IMG/VR virus record: IMGVR_UViG_3300047472_000281
Span: 1 to 64,000 of that record
Reading direction: 5' to 3' (one strand)
Source: a virus
DNA length: 64,000 nt
Both the position numbers and the translations under genes were made by a program. Positions 1 through 7,842 of this stretch are shown here, piece after piece (positions within the stretch are counted from its first letter, which is position 1; each line of letters starts with the position of its first letter). The notes under the pieces are model-generated. The model ran no database searches and had not been told where the DNA came from. It saw nothing but the letters and a program-made list of their open reading frames with translations.

Positions 1-537
1 AAAGCGACCGGTTGCCGATCCTCGCATCAACCGCTTTACAAGGACGCGGCCATCCATTGTTTCCACGATCACCACCCTGTTGAGCATGTCCTTGCCAGGC
101 TTGGTGACTTGTTCCTCGAAGTAGAGCAGGGCGCCGTCTTCAGCGATCCCAGGCATTGAGCCGCCGCGGACCTCCAAGGCAGACGCCTCCGCTGTGCCGC
201 CAGGCGCTAGAGGGACATAGTCCCAACGGTCGTGGGCGGTTTCCATCACGACCTCGCCGTCGCTGGACGCGCCTACGGTGCCGATAACTCGGATGAGAGA
301 CTCTTCGATCGAGCCATCAGTCATCGGGCCTGCACCGTCATAAAGCCACTCAGGCCTCACCCTGAACGCCCGAGCGTATTCCTTGGCCTTCTTGTAGGAA
401 AATGGCGCGTTGCCATTCTCGTTGGCGTTGTAGGTCGCCGTCTTAAAAGACGGGTGGGCCTCCACAGCTTCGGAGGCGTGTTTGTAGCCGCGCGCTATGC
501 GCGCCTTCCGGAGGCGATCTGACGCTGTCTCTACCAT
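1..537 (-). CDS. CI-type phage repressor, S24 family (partial, cut by window edge)
   Basis: Reading leftward from ATG at 537 the frame stays open to base 1, giving 179 residues without a stop. The N-terminal part is helix-turn-helix-like (MVETASDRLRKARIARGYK). The C-terminal part has the LexA/CI autopeptidase pattern: a serine in VRGGSMPG and a lysine in GRVLVKRLM. The family binds operators as dimers and is inactivated by RecA-stimulated self-cleavage, which would keep the lysogenic state here. It is divergent from the Cro-like gene at 620. The canonical GDSM is GGSM here, so the serine assignment is by position. The last residues lie outside the window. Confidence 0.9.
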   Translation of the reverse strand, partial: MVETASDRLRKARIARGYKHASEAVEAHPSFKTATYNANENGNAPFSYKKAKEYARAFRVRPEWLYDGAGPMTDGSIEESLIRVIGTVGASSDGEVVMETAHDRWDYVPLAPGGTAEASALEVRGGSMPGIAEDGALLYFEEQVTKPGKDMLNRVVIVETMDGRVLVKRLMRGSATGRF

Positions 538-619
538 CGTAGGAAACCTACGCTGAGAAAGGATAGAATTCGTATCATTATGGCTTGTGCAATTAGGATA
601 GGTTTTATATCGTCCATGC
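538..619. promoter_or_regulatory. Repressor/Cro divergent operator-promoter region
   Basis: This 82-base AT-rich gap separates the leftward repressor from the rightward Cro-like gene. A perfect 5+3+5 inverted repeat, GTAGG-AAA-CCTAC, lies at 539-551 directly upstream of the repressor start, a natural autoregulatory operator. A TTGTGC box at 585-590 and TATAT at 606-610 could be part of the rightward promoter. If so, the Cro-like transcript would have almost no leader. Promoter boxes are inferred by eye; the palindrome is directly visible. Confidence 0.6.
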
Positions 620-865
620 ATGCGCTCTCATCCCGACATCATCGCCGACGCGGGTGGCCCCACTAAGCTGGCGGCCCGGATCTCCGTTGAAAAAGGCCTG
701 GTTAGTGCCTGGAAGCGGGAGAACAGCATCCCTGCAGCGTACTGGCCCCGCTTGGTCGCAGAGCATCTGTCCACCCTGGACGAATTGGCCGCTGCCGCCG
801 AGGCGCGGAAATTCCCCAAACTGGCCGCCGAGCGCCGTTCGGGCCAGGCCGAGGCGGCGGCATGA
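620..865 (+). CDS. Cro-like (YdaS/Cro-type) transcriptional regulator
   Basis: An 81-residue helix-turn-helix protein with the pattern GGPTKLAARISVEKGLVSAW, then IPAAYWPRLVAEH and an ELAAAA tail, as in small phage Cro/YdaS regulators. It would bind the operators at 538-619 and oppose the repressor at 1-537. No strong ribosome-binding site precedes ATG 620, and a promoter-like TATAT is only about 10 bases upstream, so leaderless translation is possible. The start could in principle be later. Confidence 0.8.
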   Translation: MRSHPDIIADAGGPTKLAARISVEKGLVSAWKRENSIPAAYWPRLVAEHLSTLDELAAAAEARKFPKLAAERRSGQAEAAA

Positions 866-919
866 CGCGCGGCCTCATCAGTTTCCCCATCCACGGTGTC
901 GAGCCCGTGGCCGGGAATA

Positions 920-949
920 GCGCGGCCGGGATCCTCCCCCCGGTCGCGC
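920..949. other. Strong hairpin between convergent genes
   Basis: An 11-bp inverted repeat (GCGCGGCCGGG at 920-930, CCCGGTCGCGC at 939-949, one G-T pair) lies between the end of the Cro-like gene (865) and the end of the leftward gene at 957. Its position suits termination of convergent transcripts, but neither strand has a U-run after it, so it is not a classical intrinsic terminator. Confidence 0.4.
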
Positions 950-956
950 CCCACAT

Positions 957-1175
957 TCAGCCCAGGATCTCGCAGGCCCTGCAGGTCGAGCACTTGGCCT
1001 CGATCCAGCGCTTCTCGATGACGTCGGGATGCAGGATGAACCCGTCGCGAGCCTTGACGCCTTTGAGCGCCTTGAGCCGTTTGCGGGTTTCCTTGCGGCA
1101 TTTCTCCGGCTTGGCCGGCCTGGCCGAAGACGTGATGGATGACGTCGCAGGACGCGCGGCGTTCAGACTGGGCAC
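957..1175 (-). CDS. Small hypothetical protein with paired cysteines
   Basis: A 72-residue leftward gene with GTG start at 1175 behind a good GGGGGAG ribosome-binding site nine bases away. The protein is lysine-rich in the middle and ends CSTCRACEILG, giving closely spaced cysteines that could bind metal. It follows two other small leftward genes that run against the early rightward operon. Function unknown. Confidence 0.6.
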   Translation of the reverse strand: MPSLNAARPATSSITSSARPAKPEKCRKETRKRLKALKGVKARDGFILHPDVIEKRWIEAKCSTCRACEILG

Positions 1176-1247
1176 TAGCGATCACTCCCCCAAGCAACGA
1201 GAGCTTAGCTGTCCACACAATTTTGAGGCGCGCAAGTATCCCGCGCG

Positions 1248-1538
1248 TCAGCGCCGCCGCTCTCGCTTTAGTGCGTGTCGGGCCGCAGCCCGTGCACGCG
1301 CCCGCACCGTGGCCTCTTTCAGCCATTCGACGGCCTCTTCGCGCGCTTTGGCGTCCGCCTCGGCTGTGGCGTTCGGTCGCAGTATGGTTACCGGATCGGT
1401 TTGGTTGAGAAGCTCGCGCATCACCTTGAGCGCATATCCGGGCTTGCGGATCTCGCCGACCATCAAGATCGCTTCGATAATCAGGTCGGCCCGAGTGGGC
1501 GGAGGCGGCGAGGACTGTTTTGACGCTTCGGCTGACAT
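1248..1538 (-). CDS. Hypothetical helical protein
   Basis: A 96-residue protein if it starts at ATG 1538; a TTG at 1589 would add 17 residues, and neither start has a clear ribosome-binding site. It has a proline stretch after the N-terminus, a helical body (LIIEAILMVGEIRKPGYALK) and a very basic arginine-rich C-terminus that might contact nucleic acid. No family recognised. It sits between two other small leftward genes. Confidence 0.55.
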   Translation of the reverse strand: MSAEASKQSSPPPPTRADLIIEAILMVGEIRKPGYALKVMRELLNQTDPVTILRPNATAEADAKAREEAVEWLKEATVRARARAAARHALKRERRR

Positions 1539-1671
1539 GGCCGTGCGTACCAGCGCGGGCTGCGCGAGCGGTACAGCTGTCGGTTTCAATGCGACGAAAG
1601 ACCGCGTCTTCCGTACCCATTTCAGTAGCTTCGCGGTTAATCTTCGCGTGGTGCGAGAACACGGTCACCGG

Positions 1672-1863
1672 CTATCGGTTCTTTTGGGGCGCGCGCTCTC
1701 GAAGGAACGGCGCCGGGGCGGGGGCGGCGACCCCATGCGCCGCCCCCTTCTTCAACAGCGACACCGCCAAGGCCAGGCCTTCGCGGCTGTAGAGCCTCAC
1801 CCCCGCCGACTTGGCGGCCTGCTTGGCGGTCTGGATCACGGCGCGGCTGCTGGGCGTCTTCAT
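1672..1863 (-). CDS. Small basic protein, paralogue of the 48333-48479 product
   Basis: 63 residues, ATG at 1863 with GGAG seven bases upstream, divergent from the gene at 1890 with only 26 bases between the two starts. Its core (AAKSAGVRLYSREGLA then LLKKG) matches the 48-residue product at 48333-48479 (AAKAAGKPLYSGAGLA then LLALA), so the phage carries two versions of this small protein in two leftward gene groups. Function unknown. Confidence 0.65.
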   Translation of the reverse strand: MKTPSSRAVIQTAKQAAKSAGVRLYSREGLALAVSLLKKGAAHGVAAPAPAPFLRERAPQKNR

Positions 1864-1889
1864 GGCGGTCTCCGGTCGACGGTGGAGCC

Positions 1890-2297
1890 ATGAACATGAC
1901 CCCCGCCCTGATCAAAGTCAGTCACCTGGAAGGGAACGACTTTGGCGCCGACGCCGGCCTGCCCGGCCGCCTGGCCGCGTTCCTGGCCCAGGCGCATCCG
2001 CACCACACCGCCAAGGGCGTGCAGGTGGCGCTGGCCGAACTGGGCGAGACCGTCGGACTGGACGCCATCAAGAAGTGGGTCGCGGGCACGGCTTGGCCGA
2101 CCTGGCCCTCGCACCTGGAAGCCCTGCTGTCGGCCTATGGCCAGGACTTCGTCGAGGCGGTGCTGCTGCCCTCGGTGTGGACCGCCGAAGACCTCGAACT
2201 GGCGCGGATCAGCCGCGCCCAGGCTGAATTGACCGCCCGGCGCGAGCGCATGGAAGCGGCCCGAACCCACCGGAGGCAGTTCCTTGGCCGTGATTGA
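1890..2297 (+). CDS. Hypothetical protein, first gene of the rightward early operon
   Basis: 135 residues, ATG 1890 with GGAG six bases upstream. A central segment (GVQVALAELGETVGLDAIKKWVAG) could be a degenerate helix-turn-helix, and the C-terminus is a charged helix. Its position at the head of the early operon would suit a regulator, but no family is recognised. Confidence 0.65.
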   Translation: MNMTPALIKVSHLEGNDFGADAGLPGRLAAFLAQAHPHHTAKGVQVALAELGETVGLDAIKKWVAGTAWPTWPSHLEALLSAYGQDFVEAVLLPSVWTAEDLELARISRAQAELTARRERMEAARTHRRQFLGRD

Positions 2298-2469
2298 TCG
2301 CACCGTGGCGCTGGCGACCCGCGCCGCCCTGACCGCCGTCGCCTGGGCGCTGGAAGGCATCGACGCCGTGGCCAAGGCCTTCGCCTGCGAGCCCGTCGAA
2401 CTGTGGGCCAACGAGGCCTGGGCCGACGTCGCCGCCAAGCTGGATCACGTGGCCAACGCGCCGCCCTAG
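2284..2469 (+). CDS. Hypothetical small alanine-rich protein
   Basis: 61 residues from TTG 2284 (or GTG 2290), overlapping the end of the previous gene by 14 bases. GGAGG at 2273-2277 supplies the ribosome-binding site. The sequence is alanine- and tryptophan-containing helix with no recognisable domain. Confidence 0.5.
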   Translation: MAVIDRTVALATRAALTAVAWALEGIDAVAKAFACEPVELWANEAWADVAAKLDHVANAPP

Positions 2470-2544
2470 CCGCGCCGAACCACCAACGGGCAAGGCCGCA
2501 CCCAGAAACGCGGCCGGGGTTATTGGGAACAAGGGGGTGGCGTC

Positions 2545-3150
2545 GTGGCCAACCGAAATCCGCTGATGCTCGTCGTCGACGAGATCGAAGCACTGGAACG
2601 CGAGAAGGCCGAGATCACGCTGCAGATCGCTGAGCGGAAAACCGCCGCCGTCAAGCAGGGTTTCTCTCGGAAGATCCTGAACAAGGTGCTCAAGCGCCGC
2701 ACGCTGTCAGAAGAGCAGCGCGACGAAGAAGACGCGCTGACCCAGATCTATGAAGGCGCCTTGGGCATGCTGGGTGGTACGCCGCTGGGCGAAGCCGCGC
2801 TGCGTCGCCTGAGCGAAGAGCGCAAGCGCGGTCCGGAAGGTGACGACGAGGACGCCGAATTGCCCTTCGAAGGCGAAGGCGAGCCCCCGGCGCCGGCGGA
2901 GCCGATCGAAGGCCACGCCGACGACAGCGAGGACGAGGCCCGCGCCAAGGGCGCCCAGGCCGCGCAAGCTGGTCTGCCGGTGCTGTCCAACCCCTACGCG
3001 CCGCGCACCAAGCAACGCGGCTGGTGGGACGAAGCCTGGTGCCAAGCGTCGGGTTCCGACGGCATGGACATCCCGGCCGCATGGCGTCCGACCCCCAAGC
3101 CCAAGAAGCCCAAACCCGGCGACGACACCCAGGAAGGCGGTGACGCTTGA
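2545..3150 (+). CDS. GapR-like (DUF2312) protein with RMF-like C-terminus
   Basis: 201 residues, GTG 2545 behind AAGGGGG. Residues about 9-80 fit the DUF2312/GapR pattern: VDEIEALEREKAEI, GFSRKILNKVLKRR, then RDEEDALTQIYEGALGML. GapR is a small alphaproteobacterial nucleoid protein that clamps overtwisted DNA. An acidic linker follows, then NPYAPRTKQRGWWDEAW near residues 150-166, which resembles ribosome modulation factor (PY-x-R-x-GW). Host GapR lacks this extension. A role on phage replication forks or in shaping host chromatin is inference. It precedes and overlaps the AAA ATPase. Confidence 0.75.
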   Translation: MANRNPLMLVVDEIEALEREKAEITLQIAERKTAAVKQGFSRKILNKVLKRRTLSEEQRDEEDALTQIYEGALGMLGGTPLGEAALRRLSEERKRGPEGDDEDAELPFEGEGEPPAPAEPIEGHADDSEDEARAKGAQAAQAGLPVLSNPYAPRTKQRGWWDEAWCQASGSDGMDIPAAWRPTPKPKKPKPGDDTQEGGDA

Positions 3151-4094
3151 GCCGGGGCCGCGAGAACGTCGGCATGAAACCCACGCCGCTGAGCGAGCTG
3201 GTCAAGACGCCTAAGGGCGATCCGAACCTCGAAGCGCTTAAGCAGTATGGCGACTTGCGCATGCCGGAGGAAAGCGAGGCCCCGATCCTGAACCCGGCGG
3301 TGCGCGAGAGCCTGCGCCAGCTGATGATGGAACTGCAGGCCACTCCTGAAGAGTTGGCGGCCGTCGGTCTGAAACACCGATCGCGCGGGATCCTGGACGG
3401 GCCACCTGGCACCGGCAAGACGACTTTGATCCATCACGTGGCTGCGCGTCTGGGCATGAATCTGTTGGTGGTCGAAGCGGCGAACGTCGCGTCGAAATAC
3501 GTCAACCAGTCGGCGGAACAGGTGGCCAAGCTTTTCGCCTTGGCGCGCCAGGTCGACGTCGTGCTGTTCCTGGACGAAATAGACGCCCTGGCGACCAATC
3601 GTTCGGACAGCAACGGTTCTGTGGGGCAGGAGGCTAACAAGGTCGTCATCGCCCTGTTGCAGCAGTTGGACCGCCACGACGGCATGGTCTTCGCCGCCAC
3701 CAACCGTCGTGACATCATCGACCCGGCGATCTGGCGTCGCTTCAATATGCAGATCACCGTCGACATGCCGCAGGACGAGCAGCGCTTCGCGATCGTCAAG
3801 CGCTACAGCCTGCCGCTGTTGGTGGAAGACGAGACGATCGCGGTCATCGCCCATATCCTTGAAGGCGCGTCGCCGGCTCTGATCAAGAACGTGATGGAGG
3901 GCATGCGCCGCGACCACGTGTTCGGCCCCAAATTGGGTCAGTCGATGGACGCGCCGTCGGTGTTCCGCCGCATCGCGTCTTCCTGCGCGCCGGCCGACAT
4001 CGCCGACCAGCCAATCCTGTGGTCCGACCAAGACAAGGCGTTCGCGCTGCTGGCCGATGCCCCCTGGCCGCCGCAACTGCCGAAGGCCGCCTGA
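3147..4094 (+). CDS. AAA+ ATPase
   Basis: 315 residues, TTG 3147 overlapping the previous stop, with AGGAAGG nine bases upstream; an in-frame ATG at 3174 is an alternative. Clear AAA+ motifs: Walker A GPPGTGKTT, Walker B VVLFLDEIDAL, sensor 1 AATNRRD and an arginine finger in IWRRF. The fold resembles the ATPase domain of FtsH or SpoVK-type unfoldases, without protease or membrane parts. It probably remodels a protein or nucleoprotein partner during early infection; the partner is unknown. Confidence 0.85.
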   Translation: MSRGRENVGMKPTPLSELVKTPKGDPNLEALKQYGDLRMPEESEAPILNPAVRESLRQLMMELQATPEELAAVGLKHRSRGILDGPPGTGKTTLIHHVAARLGMNLLVVEAANVASKYVNQSAEQVAKLFALARQVDVVLFLDEIDALATNRSDSNGSVGQEANKVVIALLQQLDRHDGMVFAATNRRDIIDPAIWRRFNMQITVDMPQDEQRFAIVKRYSLPLLVEDETIAVIAHILEGASPALIKNVMEGMRRDHVFGPKLGQSMDAPSVFRRIASSCAPADIADQPILWSDQDKAFALLADAPWPPQLPKAA

Positions 4095-4546
4095 TGCTGC
4101 GCGTCGCGCGTGATCATCCCCTGGCCCATGAGGCCATCGCGCGCCTTCGTGCCGGCGGTAAGGACTCGCGCGGCGACAAGGCGTTCGCGGTGGTCGCCGG
4201 CCTGGCCCCGCCGACGAAGGCCAAGCGCTCCAAGTACGGCGCCGTCCGCACCTTGGCCGACGGCATCTGGTTTCACAGCGCTAAGGAAGCCAAGCGCTGG
4301 CTGCAGCTGAAGCTGCTGTTGCGCGGCGGCAAGATCGCCGAGCTGCGTCGCCAGGTCCCCTTCGACCTGACCGTCGAGGGCGAGGTCGCCACGCGCTACC
4401 TCGCCGACTTCGTCTATCGCGACCTCGCGACCAGCCTGCTGGTCGTCGAGGACGTCAAGTCGGCCATCACCGCTCGGATCGGCGAATACCGGCTGAAGAA
4501 GCGGCTCATGAAGCTGATCCACAACATCGACATCCGGGAGGTTTGA
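4094..4546 (+). CDS. DUF1064 family phage protein, nuclease-like
   Basis: 150 residues; ATG 4094 overlaps the ATPase stop by one base. It matches the DUF1064 pattern: KYGAVRTLADGIWFHSAKEA, then ADFVYRD, LLVVEDVKS and YRLKKRLMKLIH. Family members are thought to have a PD-(D/E)XK-like fold and sit near phage replication and recombination genes, so DNA processing is likely. The exact reaction is not known. Confidence 0.8.
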   Translation: MLRVARDHPLAHEAIARLRAGGKDSRGDKAFAVVAGLAPPTKAKRSKYGAVRTLADGIWFHSAKEAKRWLQLKLLLRGGKIAELRRQVPFDLTVEGEVATRYLADFVYRDLATSLLVVEDVKSAITARIGEYRLKKRLMKLIHNIDIREV

Positions 4547-4548
4547 CC

Positions 4549-5181
4549 GTGAGTTGGACTGAAGAACGCGTCGGCTTGCTTAAAAAGCTTTGGCTGGAAG
4601 GCCAGTCGGCCACGCAGATCATGCGGCAACTCGGCGGCGTGACCCGCAACGCCGTCATCGGCAAAGTCCATCGGCTGGGCCTGACGGGCGAGAACGGCCC
4701 CAAACCACCTATCGCGCCGCGTTCCGGCGCCCGTGGACTGCCGCCGGCGCCGGTCGGCGGGGCAGCTTCGCCGCCGCGTCGGTACACGCATCCCTCCAAC
4801 GCTGTCGCTGACTTCTCCGCGCTTCCCAAGGCGCCGAAGGTGGCCTCCGCCCCGAAACCCGCGACAGTGCCGGCGCCTGAGCCGAAACCCGTCACGGTGA
4901 AGCCGGTGATCGCACTCGTCGGCACACCCGTGACGATGTTCGAGCTTGGCCGCTGTTGCTGCCAGTACCCCGTCGGCCGCGACCCCGGCCGCGGGAACAT
5001 GGACCGGCAGCTGTTCTGCGCCGAGCCCAGGAAGCCCGGCGGGTCGCCGTATTGCGACACCCACCACGCCGTCGCCTACAAGCGCCAGCCGACGGCCGCC
5101 GAGATCGCCGCCGCCAAGAAGTTCACGGTCGACTATGCCGACAAGCAGCGCGCAGACCTGAAACAGGCCGCCCGTCGATGA
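4549..5181 (+). CDS. gcrA: GcrA-family cell-cycle transcription regulator
   Basis: 210 residues. GTG 4549 is preferred because SW-T-E-ERV at its N-terminus matches host GcrA and GGGAGG lies seven bases upstream; TTG 4543 is also in frame. Residues 1-45 form the GcrA helix-turn-helix (LKKLWLEGQSATQI, GGVTRNAVIGKVHRLGL). A proline/alanine linker follows, then the C-terminal cysteine/histidine module (CCCQYPVG, LFCAEP, PYCDTHHAVAY). Host GcrA works with sigma-70 at promoters carrying CcrM-methylated GANTC sites. The phage copy could redirect that programme. Confidence 0.9.
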   Translation: MSWTEERVGLLKKLWLEGQSATQIMRQLGGVTRNAVIGKVHRLGLTGENGPKPPIAPRSGARGLPPAPVGGAASPPRRYTHPSNAVADFSALPKAPKVASAPKPATVPAPEPKPVTVKPVIALVGTPVTMFELGRCCCQYPVGRDPGRGNMDRQLFCAEPRKPGGSPYCDTHHAVAYKRQPTAAEIAAAKKFTVDYADKQRADLKQAARR

Positions 5182-5453
5182 GCGCGCGCGGGCCCAGTTG
5201 GTTCATTCCCATCGAAGCCGTGCGCGCCATGGCCGACGGCAACGGCACCGAGTTGCTGGCCCGCCTGTCGTGCAAGCACGCGCTGTTCGCCGCCCATGCC
5301 GAGCTGATCCTGACCGAGCGGCGGTTCCACGCCGACATCCGCTATGAACTGCCCGCCTTCCCCGGCCGAGAGCAGACGGCGGCCGTCTCGCTGATCACCG
5401 CGCCCCAGGAAAACGCCCTGGCCGGCGTGCGCATGGAAGGCGTGCGGTCGTGA
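5178..5453 (+). CDS. Hypothetical protein
   Basis: 91 residues; ATG 5178 overlaps the GcrA stop in an ATGA junction, implying translational coupling. A soluble mixed sequence (SWFIPIEAVRAMADGNGTELL) without a recognisable domain. Confidence 0.65.
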   Translation: MSARGPSWFIPIEAVRAMADGNGTELLARLSCKHALFAAHAELILTERRFHADIRYELPAFPGREQTAAVSLITAPQENALAGVRMEGVRS

Positions 5454-5662
5454 GCTTGGATCTCGCCGAAAACGCAGCCGCGATCGCGAATAGCGCCATG
5501 GCGAAGGCTCGCGCCGAGCACGGAGATCTGTACGCGAGAGAGATGGCGACCTGTTTCACGGCGGCCTGGGCGTGCGCGCTCGCTGGCATGGTCGGTGACC
5601 GCTCTGCCTCCATGCAAATCTATGCGCTGGGTGACGCGATCGCGACCGGGGATCGAAAATGA
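5450..5662 (+). CDS. Hypothetical small helical protein
   Basis: 70 residues from GTG 5450, coupled to the previous gene by a GTGA overlap and to the next by ATGA. Alanine-rich and helical with a mildly hydrophobic centre (FTAAWACALAGMVG). No family recognised. Confidence 0.6.
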   Translation: MSLDLAENAAAIANSAMAKARAEHGDLYAREMATCFTAAWACALAGMVGDRSASMQIYALGDAIATGDRK

Positions 5663-5874
5663 CCCGCACCCAGATGCAGGAGATCGCCGACCGGATCGCC
5701 AACGACGCCTGTGTCGGGGCGGTGGCCAGACACGGCGTCGCCCAGGCCGAGCTGCTGATGGTCGTGTGCCTCATCGCCTACGCCAAGCAGCTGTCGAGCT
5801 TGCGAGGTCCCAAGACGGCGGCCGACCGGCTCAACATCCTTGCCGATCAGATCGAGACAGGGACCTGCGCATGA
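5659..5874 (+). CDS. Hypothetical small helical protein
   Basis: 71 residues, ATG 5659 in an ATGA overlap. Entirely helical by eye, with a hydrophobic stretch LLMVVCLIAY near residues 32-41. It resembles its upstream neighbour in size and layout; unknown function. Confidence 0.6.
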   Translation: MTRTQMQEIADRIANDACVGAVARHGVAQAELLMVVCLIAYAKQLSSLRGPKTAADRLNILADQIETGTCA

Positions 5875-6329
5875 CGCGCCTTTCCGTACTGACCCACCAA
5901 CTTCTGCCGGGCGGCAAGGTGCAGTTGTCGCTGTCGGGTCCTGACGGCCGCAGCATGACCGCGCGTCTCGACACCGCCTACGTGAAGGCCAAGTGCTGGG
6001 GTTTACTTGCGGACCTGGATCCCGACGGCGTCATCGAAGCCGCGCTCGGGGATCGCACCATCGCATCGACGGCGCCGATCGAGCGGACCAAGCCGCTGGG
6101 CATCCGTATCCTGGGCGCGCTGCGCGATGGGCCGAAGTCGTGCCAGGGCCTGGCCGAGGTGCTGGGCGAGAAGAACAAGTCGATCACCCATCGGGCCCAG
6201 GAGATGGTCAGGCTTGGCAGGGCGCGCCGCTGCGACGCCACCGCCGGCATGGGGCGCGGCTATCCGGCGACCTATGCCCTGACCGACCTGGGCCGGACCT
6301 ATCTGGCCACGCGGGGGCTTGCCGCATGA
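5871..6329 (+). CDS. Winged-helix DNA-binding protein
   Basis: 152 residues from ATG 5871 (ATGA overlap). The C-terminal half (GIRILGALRDGPKSCQGLAE, then ITHRAQEMVRLGRARR and TYALTDLGRTYL) has the layout of a MarR/ArsR-like winged helix. It sits immediately before dnaB, so it may act in replication or regulate this operon. No closer family assigned. Confidence 0.7.
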   Translation: MTRLSVLTHQLLPGGKVQLSLSGPDGRSMTARLDTAYVKAKCWGLLADLDPDGVIEAALGDRTIASTAPIERTKPLGIRILGALRDGPKSCQGLAEVLGEKNKSITHRAQEMVRLGRARRCDATAGMGRGYPATYALTDLGRTYLATRGLAA

Positions 6330-7831
6330 GCCTGGTCCCCGCGATGGACCTGGGCCACGGGCGTGGCCGCACCGAGGACGACGGCTCGCGGCACGATAAC
6401 GCGCCCAAGGTCCAGCCCCACAACATGGAAGCCGAGCAGGCTCTGCTGGGCGTGCTGCTGTACGACAACGGCGCCTATGAGCGCCTGATCGGCGTCCAGG
6501 ACGGCCACTTCTACGAGCCGTTCCACAACCGGCTGTTCGCGGCCATTGAGACGAAGGTCCGCAAGGGGCAACTGGCCGAGCCGATCCTGCTGGCCGACGA
6601 GTTCGCCAAGGACCCGGCGTTCATCGAGCTTGGCGGCCTGCGCTATCTGGCCGATCTCGTCGACAGGGCGCCGCCGGCGATCAACATCGCCGACTATGGC
6701 CGAGCGATCTATGACCTGGCCTGTCGCCGGGCGCTGATCCTGCTGGCCGGCGAGATCGAGGCCGAGGCCCGCGGCGACGTCCCCCTGATTCTGCCGGCCC
6801 GCGACCAGATCGAACTGGCTGAGAAGAAGCTATTCTCGCTGGCCAAGACCGGCGACACCCAGGGCGGGCCGCAGTCGTTCGCGCACTATCTGACTGGCGC
6901 GGTGGTGATGGCCGCCGAGGCGTACAGCCGCCCAGGTGGAATATCTGGCCTCGCGACCGAACTGATCGATCTCGACGACAAGCTGGGCGGGCTGCGGCCC
7001 ACCGACCTGATCGTCATCGCCGGCCGCCCGTCGATGGGCAAGACCGCCCTGGCGACCAACATCGCCTTCAACATCGCCCGTCGCTACGCATACGAAGTCC
7101 AGCCAGACGGATCACACAAGACCGTCTCGGGTGGACGGGTGCTGTTCGACTCTCTGGAGATGAGCGGCGAGCAGTTGGCGCTGCGCATTCTCGCCGAAGC
7201 CTCCGAGATCTCGTCGCACAAGATCGCCAAGGGAGAGATCCAGGCCCACGAGTTTGGCCGCATCCGCGACGCGGCCACCGAACTGAATGAGATCCCGCTC
7301 TACATCGACGCCACCGGCGGCATCTCGCTGGCCAAACTGGTCGCCCGCGCGCGTCGTCAGAAGCGCCTGACCGGCCTGGATTTGGTGGTGGTCGACTATC
7401 TGCAACTGATCGACGCCGGGATCATCGGCGACTCGAACCGCGTCGTTCAGATCACTATGATCACCATGGCGCTGAAGGCCCTGGCCAAGGAACTGGAGTG
7501 CCCGGTGATCGCGCTGTCGCAGCTGTCGCGGCAGGTCGAGCAGCGCGAGGACAAACGGCCACAGCTTTCGGACCTGCGCGAGTCTGGCTCGATCGAGCAG
7601 GACGCCGACCAGGTGTGGTTCGTCTATCGCGAGCAATACTACCGCGAACGCGCCGAGCCGCGCGAAGGCACCCCCGAACACATCGAATGGCAGGTCGCCA
7701 TGGAGGCCTGCGAAGGTCTGGCCGACTGCATCATCGCCAAGCAGCGCCACGGCCCCATCGGCACCGTGCGCCTCGCCTTCAACCCCGACCTCGCCAAGTT
7801 TTCCAACCTTTCCCGGGATCGACGCCCGTAA
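6326..7831 (+). CDS. dnaB: Replicative DNA helicase DnaB
   Basis: 501 residues; ATG 6326 in an ATGA overlap. The N-terminal primase-interaction domain starts near residue 33 (PHNMEAEQALLGVLLYDN). The RecA-like domain has Walker A GRPSMGKTA around residues 232-241, Walker B LDLVVVDYLQLI, and the typical ALSQLSRQVEQREDKRPQLS and DLRESGSIEQDAD motifs. It unwinds DNA at the fork as a hexamer, probably loaded with help from the DUF1376 protein that follows. Length is normal for the family. Confidence 0.97.
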   Translation: MSLVPAMDLGHGRGRTEDDGSRHDNAPKVQPHNMEAEQALLGVLLYDNGAYERLIGVQDGHFYEPFHNRLFAAIETKVRKGQLAEPILLADEFAKDPAFIELGGLRYLADLVDRAPPAINIADYGRAIYDLACRRALILLAGEIEAEARGDVPLILPARDQIELAEKKLFSLAKTGDTQGGPQSFAHYLTGAVVMAAEAYSRPGGISGLATELIDLDDKLGGLRPTDLIVIAGRPSMGKTALATNIAFNIARRYAYEVQPDGSHKTVSGGRVLFDSLEMSGEQLALRILAEASEISSHKIAKGEIQAHEFGRIRDAATELNEIPLYIDATGGISLAKLVARARRQKRLTGLDLVVVDYLQLIDAGIIGDSNRVVQITMITMALKALAKELECPVIALSQLSRQVEQREDKRPQLSDLRESGSIEQDADQVWFVYREQYYRERAEPREGTPEHIEWQVAMEACEGLADCIIAKQRHGPIGTVRLAFNPDLAKFSNLSRDRRP

Positions 7832-7842
7832 CGGGGATTTGC

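Noticed and set aside
862-1893. Rightward frame after the Cro-like gene, starting in an ATGA overlap
   Set aside because: Its body is antisense to three small leftward genes with good starts and has no protein-like composition; the overlap alone is not enough.
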